DNA of 64,000 nt from CAYRFF01 sp964436125 (GTDB taxonomy: Bacteria; Bacteroidota; Bacteroidia; Chitinophagales; Saprospiraceae), in the NCBI GenBank assembly GCA_964436125.1, contig CAYTBT010000002.1:62001-126000 (forward strand). The letters are read 5' to 3'. The position numbers and the translations under genes were made by a program. Every line of letters begins with the position of its first letter. Within the stretch, counting starts at the first letter, position 1. Below, piece after piece: positions 54,505-62,337 of this stretch. The notes under the pieces were generated by a model. It did no database searches. It had not been told where the DNA came from and worked only from the letters and a program-made list of their open reading frames with translations.

Positions 54505-55764
54505 ATGAGTACATCAGCCAATGATTCCACATTAAAATCATTTGTAAATGTTGAGAAAGGAAGTGATTTTCCTATTCAGAACTTACCATTCGGTATCGGA
54601 GTAATAGATGGTGAGCCACGTGTTGTATCGGCAATCGGCGATAAGGTTGTCGATCTTGTTGTACTTCATGAAATGGGTTATCTCAATGGTCTCAGTGTTC
54701 ATGAAGGCGCCTTGCGCAACCCTTATCTGAATGAATTCATATCTCTGGGGAAGCCGGCTACCAATGAAACCAGGAGTCGTCTATCGGAAATTTTACGTGA
54801 AGGGAGTGAGGCTGCGAGCGATGCACAATACTTCCTACGGGATATGGAGGAGGTTAATATGCTTATTCCGGTAAAAATAGGTGATTATACCGATTTTTAT
54901 TCCAGTAGAGAGCATGCAACCAATGTCGGGACCATGTTCCGCGGAAAAGAGAATGCCTTGAAGCCTAACTGGGTTCACCTTCCGGTAGGATACCATGGAC
55001 GCGCCTCTTCTGTCGTTGTCTCAGGCACAGATATTCACCGGCCGATAGGACAATTAAAGAAAGGGGACAATCCACCGATAGTCGGTGCAAGCGAGAGGCT
55101 GGATTTTGAGCTTGAAGTCGGGTTTATCGTCGGTGATGGCACGGCACTGGGAGATCGTATTGGGATAGATGAAGCTGAAGATCACATATTTGGTCTCTGT
55201 ATGTTTAATGACTGGTCGGCACGGGATATTCAGGTATGGGAATATGTTCCACTGGGGCCATTCCTGGGAAAGAGTTTTGGTTCTACAATGTCTCCATGGA
55301 TAGTAACTCTTGAGGCACTTGAACCATTCAGGTGTCCAAGCCCTGAGCAGAGCCCCGAGGTACTTGATTATTTGAAATACAAGGGGGACAAAAGCTATGA
55401 CATTCATCTCGAAGTGGAAATGAACGGTCCGGGCGAGAAGCCTACAACAATCTGCAAGTCCAATTTTAAATACATGTACTGGACAATGGTACAGCAACTC
55501 GCACATCATTCTATAAATGGGTGTAACTTTAATGTCGGTGATCTCTGTGCTTCCGGTACAATCTCCGGCAAGACACCGGATTCCTATGGCTCTCTTCTAG
55601 AATTGAGCTGGAATGGTGAAAATCCATTGAAGTTAAATGATGGTACGACACGTACTTTCATCCAGGATAGAGATACGATTAATTTAAAAGGCTATGCGGA
55701 AAAAGATGGCGTGCGCATCGGATTTGGGGATTGTAAAGGAACTATCCTTCCTGCCAAGCCTTAA
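54505..55764 (+). CDS. fahA: Fumarylacetoacetase
   Basis: 419 residues, the usual length. Hydrolyses 4-fumarylacetoacetate to fumarate and acetoacetate, the last step of tyrosine breakdown; cytoplasmic. Landmarks: DFYSSREHATNVG near 130 (metal Asp and catalytic His), GYHGRASSVVVSG near 160, LDFELEVGFIVG near 200 (metal Glu), FNDWSARDIQVWEY near 235 and NFKYMYWTMVQQLAHHSINGCN near 320. hppD and hmgA are not in the window. It follows the M14 gene by 75 bases and may be co-transcribed. Confidence 0.95.
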   Translation: MSTSANDSTLKSFVNVEKGSDFPIQNLPFGIGVIDGEPRVVSAIGDKVVDLVVLHEMGYLNGLSVHEGALRNPYLNEFISLGKPATNETRSRLSEILREGSEAASDAQYFLRDMEEVNMLIPVKIGDYTDFYSSREHATNVGTMFRGKENALKPNWVHLPVGYHGRASSVVVSGTDIHRPIGQLKKGDNPPIVGASERLDFELEVGFIVGDGTALGDRIGIDEAEDHIFGLCMFNDWSARDIQVWEYVPLGPFLGKSFGSTMSPWIVTLEALEPFRCPSPEQSPEVLDYLKYKGDKSYDIHLEVEMNGPGEKPTTICKSNFKYMYWTMVQQLAHHSINGCNFNVGDLCASGTISGKTPDSYGSLLELSWNGENPLKLNDGTTRTFIQDRDTINLKGYAEKDGVRIGFGDCKGTILPAKP

Positions 55765-55980
55765 AAGCCATGTTGCGATTCATGACTAAATGATGCGTCT
55801 TGAATATTGTCCAATAGCATAAGCTAAGGGTGGATTTAAAATCCGAGGCTATTTTATTGTCGTGATTATCACCCGATGTTCTCTTTTTTAAATTGGGCAA
55901 TGCCACAAGTGTTATAAAACGAGCTCAAATAATCAGAAATGTTTACTCGCTAGCCAAAAATAAACTGGGGAATATCCACC

Positions 55981-58440
55981 TTAATAGGGGTCCACATCAA
56001 TATTAATACGCAATTGACTCATACCGGTCATTTTTTTTAATTGAGTAATGCGCAATAAAAATAATTTCTTTACCTTCATTAAGGTCGGAGCATCGTTTTT
56101 CAATTTTAGGAAGATATCATAACGATAGCGATTTTTCAACCTGGGAATAGTGCTTATAGAAGGTCCGAGGACGATAGTACCGAGTTCTGAGCGGAGTTTT
56201 TGTGTAAGCATAAATGCAGCTTTCTCCACGACAGGCTCCTTTTTATGTTCAAGGTGGATATTTATAAGTCGGATAATCGGTGGATAGGCAAATTCTCTTC
56301 TTTCTTTCATTTCTTGCTTGAACATAGCTTCATAGTCATGAGCAATCACCCATTTAAAGAGGACATGATGAAGATTGGAGGCCTGGATAATTACTCTGGA
56401 CTGGAAATCACCGCGACCGGCACGACCGGCAACTTGGTGGAGCAATTGATAAGCGCGTTCCTTTGCCCGGAAATTGGGAAAAGAAAAAAGCCTATCCGCT
56501 TCAATAACGCCTACCGTTCTGATATTATTAAAATTCAATCCCTTAGTAATCATCTGTGTACCGACCAAGATATCGATTTCTCCATTCTCAAAGGATGAAA
56601 CTATGTCCAGCATAGCATCCTTTTTCCGTGTAGTATCGTAATCAAGTCGCTTAATATGTGCATCGGGAAACAATAACTCCAATTCTTCCTGTACTTTCTC
56701 CGTACCTATTCCCTTCTCTTGAATAACATTGCTTCCGCATTCCGGGCAGCTTATAGGTGGCACAACAGAAAAGCCACAATAATGACAGAGTGCTTTATGT
56801 CGCAACCTGTGGTATGTAAGACTTACATCACAATAGCGACACTCGAGATGCCAGTCACACTGAGAGCAATATAGCTGCGGAGAATATCCACGCCGATTTT
56901 TAAATATGAGAGACTGAAATCCCTCTTTTAAATCCTCCTCGAGATAATTGATAAGATCCTGAGCAAAGATGCTTCTCTTCTTTTCTTGAGCACTACTCAC
57001 CTTGCGGAGCTCAACGCTAGGCATTTTTCTATCTTTAAATCGCGTTTTCAGCGGAATATACGCATATCTACCTTGTTCCGCATTGTAAAATGACTCTATG
57101 GAAGGCGTTGCTGAACCGAGTATAATATTACAATCATAAATCTGATATGAAGCGTAAATTGCTGCATCTCTGGCATTATATCGCGGTGCTGGATTAACTT
57201 GCTTAAAGGAACTATCGTGTTCTTCATCCACCACGATTAAACCCAGTTCCCTGAATGGTAGGAATATCCCTGATCGTACGGATAAAATAAGCTTTTTACT
57301 TTTATTATTTATATTTTTCCAGGCTTCCAGTCGTTCTGCATCATTCAGCCTCGAGTGATAGATAACAAGCTCATCCCTAAACAATGAAAGAAGTCGCTGT
57401 GTAATCTGTGTCGTCAAGGCTATCTCCGGGAGCAGATATAGAACTTGTTGTCCCTTGTTCAATGCATCTGCAATAAGATGTGCATATATCTCCGTTTTTC
57501 CGGAACCGGTAACCCCGTGCAATAGTGCCACATTCCCCTCTTTACAAGCCTTCTTGAGTCCATTCAGACTCTGTAATTGCATATCGCTGAGTTCAGCTAG
57601 TGAGCCGCTCTTTTTACCATCATCTGTGAGCTCTATCCTCGATACTTCTCGTTTATATCGCTCAATTATTCCCTTATCCTCAAGTGCCTTTAATGCTGCA
57701 TAAGTTGCATCGATCCTCTTTCGTAATGTCTTAACTGTTATGATTCCATATTGCTTCCACATCTGAATAATTCCGAGAAGTATGTCGGATTGTTTAGGTG
57801 CATTTTCCAGGAGATTAAAAGCTTTCGCAAATTCTTTTCCCTCATCATAAGGTGGCAATAACCGTACACAAGATTCCGTCTTAGGCTTATATCGTTCCTC
57901 GAGAATTTCCTGGATATTAACGACTTCTCTGGCATATAGGCGCTCAATAATCGCCATAACACTCTGCCTGTCGAGGATGAGGCGCGCTTGTTCCAGCGTA
58001 ATGTAATCTTGATGAAGCACAGCCTCAGCAATAAGATATTCCTCATCATCGAGATAGGGCAATTCATTTTCTATGTCTTTCCCTTTAATAATGCGCATCT
58101 CACTTTTCAGCCTGAATGAGGCCGGCAATGCAGCTTGCATTACTTCACCTATTGTACAGCAGTAATATTCAGCAATCCATTGCCAGAATTGTAGGTGTTT
58201 TTCTGTAAGAATAGGTGCTTCATCTAGCACGCTGAGGATAAACTTGAGCTTTCTATCTGATTCAACATGGTCATGAATGGAATGCACTATTGCCGAGTAG
58301 TGTCGCTTGGGGCCAAATTGTACCTCAACTCTCACTCCTGTATTGACGCTTTCTTCTAGCTCAAGAGGAATTTTATAGGTGAACATCCCATCAACGGCAA
58401 GAGGAATGATAAGCTGTGCATATTTACGATAATCCGGCAA
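55981..58440 (-). CDS. priA: Primosomal protein N' (replication restart helicase)
   Basis: 819 residues. Recognises stalled forks and reloads the replisome. The N-terminal 3'-DNA-binding domain (AQLIIPLAVDGMFTYKIP) is followed by Walker A GVTGSGKTEIY near 310, the DEEHD box, motif III SATPS, then a zinc region with four CxxC-type pairs (CSQC, CRYC, CHYC, CPEC) near 535-570, and the C-terminal helicase motifs (DYDT..., GTQMITKGLNF, QVAGRAGRG). Complete. Monocistronic; converges with fahA with 216 bases between. The 12-mer copy is at 57821 (FAKA). Confidence 0.96.
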   Translation of the reverse strand: MPDYRKYAQLIIPLAVDGMFTYKIPLELEESVNTGVRVEVQFGPKRHYSAIVHSIHDHVESDRKLKFILSVLDEAPILTEKHLQFWQWIAEYYCCTIGEVMQAALPASFRLKSEMRIIKGKDIENELPYLDDEEYLIAEAVLHQDYITLEQARLILDRQSVMAIIERLYAREVVNIQEILEERYKPKTESCVRLLPPYDEGKEFAKAFNLLENAPKQSDILLGIIQMWKQYGIITVKTLRKRIDATYAALKALEDKGIIERYKREVSRIELTDDGKKSGSLAELSDMQLQSLNGLKKACKEGNVALLHGVTGSGKTEIYAHLIADALNKGQQVLYLLPEIALTTQITQRLLSLFRDELVIYHSRLNDAERLEAWKNINNKSKKLILSVRSGIFLPFRELGLIVVDEEHDSSFKQVNPAPRYNARDAAIYASYQIYDCNIILGSATPSIESFYNAEQGRYAYIPLKTRFKDRKMPSVELRKVSSAQEKKRSIFAQDLINYLEEDLKEGFQSLIFKNRRGYSPQLYCSQCDWHLECRYCDVSLTYHRLRHKALCHYCGFSVVPPISCPECGSNVIQEKGIGTEKVQEELELLFPDAHIKRLDYDTTRKKDAMLDIVSSFENGEIDILVGTQMITKGLNFNNIRTVGVIEADRLFSFPNFRAKERAYQLLHQVAGRAGRGDFQSRVIIQASNLHHVLFKWVIAHDYEAMFKQEMKERREFAYPPIIRLINIHLEHKKEPVVEKAAFMLTQKLRSELGTIVLGPSISTIPRLKNRYRYDIFLKLKNDAPTLMKVKKLFLLRITQLKKMTGMSQLRINIDVDPY

Positions 58441-58986
58441 TGAATCTGTATTTTTCTCGCTTAAGAATAAACCGGGAATATACAGAATTAAGTAATACTA
58501 TGCCTAATCGCTGAACTTGCTTTCTCATAGCTTTTTATTGAGGCCTTTTCATCTGGCTATTAATTACCTATAAATCAGTTGGGTATAATAGTTGTAACGA
58601 GTAGCGTCCGAAGGCGAAAAAGTATTATAACACTTTATATTTACCTCAAAGTTTTAAAACTAAAATCCTCTTGGCATGAACACTGACCTATAGAAGCTAT
58701 TTGCAAGGATTATGGTATAAATCCCTTCTAGCACATAAGCTTGTGAATACAAGCACCTTGCCCGATGCGATACGACCTTCGGCCATGCCGATTCTCGGCA
58801 TTCTATAGGGCTCACCCGAGACCGATTGACTAAATGTCAAGCTGGTTCTGGCAAGCCAGAACTACTCTCAGCCATATTTCTACCGTGTGCGCCTCTGGTG
58901 TATTGCGTTTTGGGTACTAGAGGAAAAGCCTATGCACATCCCGAAAGATGATAATTTGCCTGTTTTTCATTAAATTCGCTTCCAGT
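58441..58986. other. Intergenic region with a degraded foldback element
   Basis: Bases 58815-58881 match 51711-51779 of the 1.46-kb element at about 90%, including its palindrome GTTCTGGC-AA-GCCAGAAC and the TTTTGGGT end at 58907-58914, which is separated from ATTTCTA by a 20-base insert. TGTGAATACAAGCAC at 58742-58756 is the reverse complement of the interior of the rsmA element. The left end is not recognisable (perhaps near 58686). No gene; the priA promoter and the wbpD promoter should both be here. Confidence 0.6.
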
Positions 58987-59574
58987 ATGGAGAAAAAAGT
59001 GTTTTTTTGCCATCCTACAGCCCTTATAGATGATGGAGCACAGATAGGAAAAGGCAGTAAGGTGTGGCATTTTAGCCACATTATGGGAAAAGCAACTATA
59101 GGAGAAAGCTGCAATATCGGACAGAATGTTTTCATTGCCGATAATGTCGTCTTAGGCTCCAATGTCAAGGTCCAGAACAATGTCTCGATCTACGAGGGTG
59201 TTTTCTGCGAGGATGATGTTTTTCTCGGTCCTTCGATGGTCTTCACCAATGTGATTAACCCACGTTCTGCAATAAACCGGCGTGGTACATACTCAATTAC
59301 GAGGGTGAAACGCGGTGCCAGCATAGGAGCCAATGCAACTATAGTCTGTGGGAACACCATAGGGGAATATGCCTTCATCGGTGCCGGTGCTGTAGTGACT
59401 AAGGACGTGCTGCCCTATGCCCTTATCGTCGGTAACCCGGGTACACAGATCGGCTGGATGAGTGAAGCCGGAAGCAAGCTTAATTTTAAGCATGGCACAG
59501 CTGTCTGTCCCATAGACAAGAGTACATATATCCTCGAGAAAAACCGAGTTGTAAAGCTGAAAGTAAAAGAATAA
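58987..59574 (+). CDS. wbpD: UDP-2-acetamido-3-amino-2,3-dideoxy-glucuronate N-acetyltransferase (WbpD/WlbB type)
   Basis: 195 residues of left-handed parallel beta-helix built from hexapeptide repeats ([LIV]GxxxN type: [39 protein letters not shown]). It transfers an acetyl group from acetyl-CoA to the 3-amino of a UDP-glucuronate sugar. [12 protein letters not shown] and [19 protein letters not shown] are family marks. The start at 58987 gives the proper N-terminus; 13 extra codons upstream are hydrophobic and not part of the family. Its stop and the next ATG overlap (TAATGA). See the linked wbpB. Confidence 0.86.
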   Translation: MEKKVFFCHPTALIDDGAQIGKGSKVWHFSHIMGKATIGESCNIGQNVFIADNVVLGSNVKVQNNVSIYEGVFCEDDVFLGPSMVFTNVINPRSAINRRGTYSITRVKRGASIGANATIVCGNTIGEYAFIGAGAVVTKDVLPYALIVGNPGTQIGWMSEAGSKLNFKHGTAVCPIDKSTYILEKNRVVKLKVKE

Positions 59575-60563
59575 TGAAGGAGATAAAAATAGCCATACTA
59601 GGGCTGGGAAGAATCGGACAACGGCACAGCAATATCATCCGTCGCTTAAAGAATTTTAAGCTTGAAGCATATATTGATCCGAGAGAGAGACAAGTTCAAG
59701 ATATAAGCCATTTTTCAAGTCTAGAAGAGTTTTTTGCTGCAGATATAGATATTGACCTCGTAGTTATCTGTACGCCTAATGGATTTCATGCTGCTCAAGC
59801 AGTTCAGTGCATTGAGCATGGTTATCACGTTATTATCGAGAAACCGATGGCACTGAATACGGCATCAGCCGAGCAGATTATTGAAACCGCCTTGCATCAC
59901 AATAAACGCGTTTTCTGTGTCATGCAGAACCGATATTCAGCCGTCTCTACATGGTTGAAAGAATGCATAGAAAACAATCGTCTCGGTGAAATATATTTCG
60001 TGGACATTCAATGCTACTGGAATAGGGATAATCGCTATTATCTCGAGCAGAATAAACAACATGACTGGCATGGAAGCGCACAGATGGATGGGGGACCACT
60101 TTTTACTCAATTTTCACATTTTATCGATACGGTTTACTGGCTACTCGGAGATTGGAAAGATATATATTCTACTCGTGAGTGTTTCAGAAATAAAGCTTAC
60201 ACCGACTTTGAAGATACTGGAATTATAAACTTCAGGCTAGGAGAAAAAACCCTGGGAAACTTCACATATTCTACTGCCGTGTACAAGCATAACTTAATGA
60301 GTGCCATCACTATACTTGCAGAAAAAGGATCAATACGCGTCGGTGGACAGTACATGCAAGAACTCCTTTCTTGTGAGATTGAAGACTATGAAATCCCGAT
60401 GGAAACACTTCAGGCAATGGAACGCGTTCCGGCAGATAATCACATCCATATCTATGAGAATGTCTATGATGTACTTTACCATGAGAAATCCATTTCTACC
60501 AATGCCTATGAAGGAATGAAAGTAGTTCAGATTATTGAACGGATTTATAAGGGTGCTTCATAA
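59574..60563 (+). CDS. wbpB: Gfo/Idh/MocA oxidoreductase (WbpB/WlbA type, UDP-GlcNAcA 3-dehydrogenase)
   Basis: 329 residues. NAD site ILGLGRIGQRHSN at 8-20; catalytic Lys90 in EKPMAL; GGPLFTQFSHFIDTVYWLLGD near 180 with the active-site His. Members oxidise UDP-N-acetylglucosaminuronate at C3, the step before amination and WbpD acetylation. The direct overlap with a WbpD-like gene makes this subfamily assignment much safer than the fold alone. In Porphyromonas the Wbp pathway supplies the sugar that links T9SS cargo to A-LPS. wbpA, wbpE and wbpI are not in the window. Confidence 0.85.
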   Translation: MKEIKIAILGLGRIGQRHSNIIRRLKNFKLEAYIDPRERQVQDISHFSSLEEFFAADIDIDLVVICTPNGFHAAQAVQCIEHGYHVIIEKPMALNTASAEQIIETALHHNKRVFCVMQNRYSAVSTWLKECIENNRLGEIYFVDIQCYWNRDNRYYLEQNKQHDWHGSAQMDGGPLFTQFSHFIDTVYWLLGDWKDIYSTRECFRNKAYTDFEDTGIINFRLGEKTLGNFTYSTAVYKHNLMSAITILAEKGSIRVGGQYMQELLSCEIEDYEIPMETLQAMERVPADNHIHIYENVYDVLYHEKSISTNAYEGMKVVQIIERIYKGAS

Positions 60564-60672
60564 AATAAGGAAGGACATCCAGTGGTTGATATGTATGTAT
60601 TACCCATATTATGCAACTGGCATGATAAAGTCAAAATAACAGCCGATTCATATAGACTAAAGCTTAAAAACT

Positions 60673-60680
60673 TACATTTG
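60673..60680 (+). promoter_or_regulatory. Possible -7 box of the BamA-like gene
   Basis: TACATTTG matches TAnnTTTG, 8 bases before the ATG at 60689, so a transcript would start almost at the start codon (leaderless). No TTTG at -33 was found, which lowers the call. Confidence 0.4.
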
Positions 60681-60688
60681 CAATCACG

Positions 60689-62104
60689 ATGCAAGCAGGG
60701 ATAAAACATATTGCAATATTACTCGCCCTCTTCCTCGGACCCGGAATCACATTTGCGCAAGCGGAAAGATATCTAATCCGAGAAATATCAATCAGCGGCA
60801 ATGAAAGGACGCATGACTATGTCATCCTACGAGAATTGAGTTTTAAAGAAGGTGATAGTGTCTCCATTACCGAGATACCCGGGCTTTTCAGGCAAGGGAA
60901 GAGGCAACTTGAGTCTATGGGTATAATTTCAGAGGCCACCTTTAATATTAAGGCACTTTCCGATAGCTTGAAGCAGCTTGATATTGCAATTACAGTCACA
61001 GAACGATGGGCAATTTATCCCGTACCGCTCCTTGAACTGGCCGACAGAAATTTTAATGTATGGTGGAAACGATACGATCACTCGCTAGATCGCCTGAACT
61101 ATGGATTGAAGCTCTACCATCTCAATCTGACGGGGCGTAATGATCAAGCAATGCTGAAGATTCAAGGGGGATTTTCTCAGAAATATGAGCTCAAATATAG
61201 CTTGCCAGGGCTCCATTTTCTCCCGGACTGGGGGCTTGAGTTAAAAGCTCTATACGCTCGAGAAAACAATATTCGATATAAGACGGTGGATGCTCGAGAG
61301 CTTTTTATCTGGACACAGGACGATTACCTCTTAAAGAGGCTTGAACTCGGGATGGCGCTCGTGTATCGCTACAGATTGAATCATCGCTTTAAGTTGAAGT
61401 TCAATTATTATAAGAAGAAAATTGCCGATGCAGTGCGACTCGCCAATCCCAATTATCTCGGAAATAATGCCTTGAAACAGACTTATCTGTCCCTCGGAGT
61501 GAATTGGCTTTATGATAATCGCAACAATAAGGCATTTGCAACGCAAGGGAGCCTTTTTCACGTGAATCTAGTCCGCTATAAACACCACGATGACCATAGC
61601 CTGAATTATTGGGAGGTATCCGCTTACGCAAATGCTTCCCAAAAGCTCGCACAACGCTGGGTGATAAATGTCAGAGCCAGAGCGAGAAAGCAATTTAACC
61701 GGAGAATCTTGCCCTATACAGAACGGAGAGCAATTAACTGGGGCGAGGTATTTCTTGAAGGTTATGATTACTATCTCTTGGACGGAGAAGATTATGCACT
61801 ACTGAAGCTAGGCTTATATTATAAATTGTTTTCAACGCGTATTTTTCTCGGCTCTTGGGTTCCGATAGACTCTTATGAACATCTCCATATCGATTTATTC
61901 CTCGGAGCTCTCGCTGTGGGTGGATATGTGGAAGACCCCATGATGAACAAGAATAATTTTCTCCGTAATCGCCTCCTCTATGCCGCCGGACCTGAAGTAA
62001 AAATATTAATCAATAGTTTTCTGCTCTGCACGGCACAAGCCGCTGTAAATCACATGGGAAAACTGGGCTTATACTTGCGTACCGAAGTGGCTTTCACTCC
62101 CTAA
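60689..62104 (+). CDS. BamA/TamA-related outer-membrane protein with one POTRA domain
   Basis: 471 residues. Signal peptide 1-23 (ending ITFAQ); one POTRA domain at about 27-105 (RYLIREISISGNERTHDYVILRE begins it, IAITVTERWAIYPV ends it); then a beta-barrel of about 350 residues with a strand pattern ending RTEVAFTP. BamA itself is about 800 residues with five POTRAs, so this is a short relative, like the single-POTRA outer-membrane proteins found in Bacteroidota. Its job (insertion, secretion or lipid export) is not known. It follows wbpB by 125 bases. Two exact 12-mer copies lie inside, at 60751 and 61622. Confidence 0.82.
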   Translation: MQAGIKHIAILLALFLGPGITFAQAERYLIREISISGNERTHDYVILRELSFKEGDSVSITEIPGLFRQGKRQLESMGIISEATFNIKALSDSLKQLDIAITVTERWAIYPVPLLELADRNFNVWWKRYDHSLDRLNYGLKLYHLNLTGRNDQAMLKIQGGFSQKYELKYSLPGLHFLPDWGLELKALYARENNIRYKTVDARELFIWTQDDYLLKRLELGMALVYRYRLNHRFKLKFNYYKKKIADAVRLANPNYLGNNALKQTYLSLGVNWLYDNRNNKAFATQGSLFHVNLVRYKHHDDHSLNYWEVSAYANASQKLAQRWVINVRARARKQFNRRILPYTERRAINWGEVFLEGYDYYLLDGEDYALLKLGLYYKLFSTRIFLGSWVPIDSYEHLHIDLFLGALAVGGYVEDPMMNKNNFLRNRLLYAAGPEVKILINSFLLCTAQAAVNHMGKLGLYLRTEVAFTP

Positions 62105-62337
62105 ATCGTCACCAAACTTTTACTTTCTCCCTTTGAGCAATTCCGGTTGCCAATGAAAATCGGGCTCAAGGATAAAAATATGCCATACTACTATCTGAGA
62201 GATTGCAAGCAAAAAATGTTGCTCACGATATATTAATTTCACGTTAATAGCAATAGAAGGCTTCACATTGAAATGAAGTGTTTGTACCTTAGTTTATCTT
62301 AAAACTATAAATTAAGCTTAAATCAGAAGAAATCATC

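Noticed and set aside
461..61633. The 12-mer as a Chi or KOPS-type oriented motif
   Set aside because: Copies split 8:8 between strands with no run of one orientation, whereas Chi and KOPS words are strongly strand-biased within a replichore.
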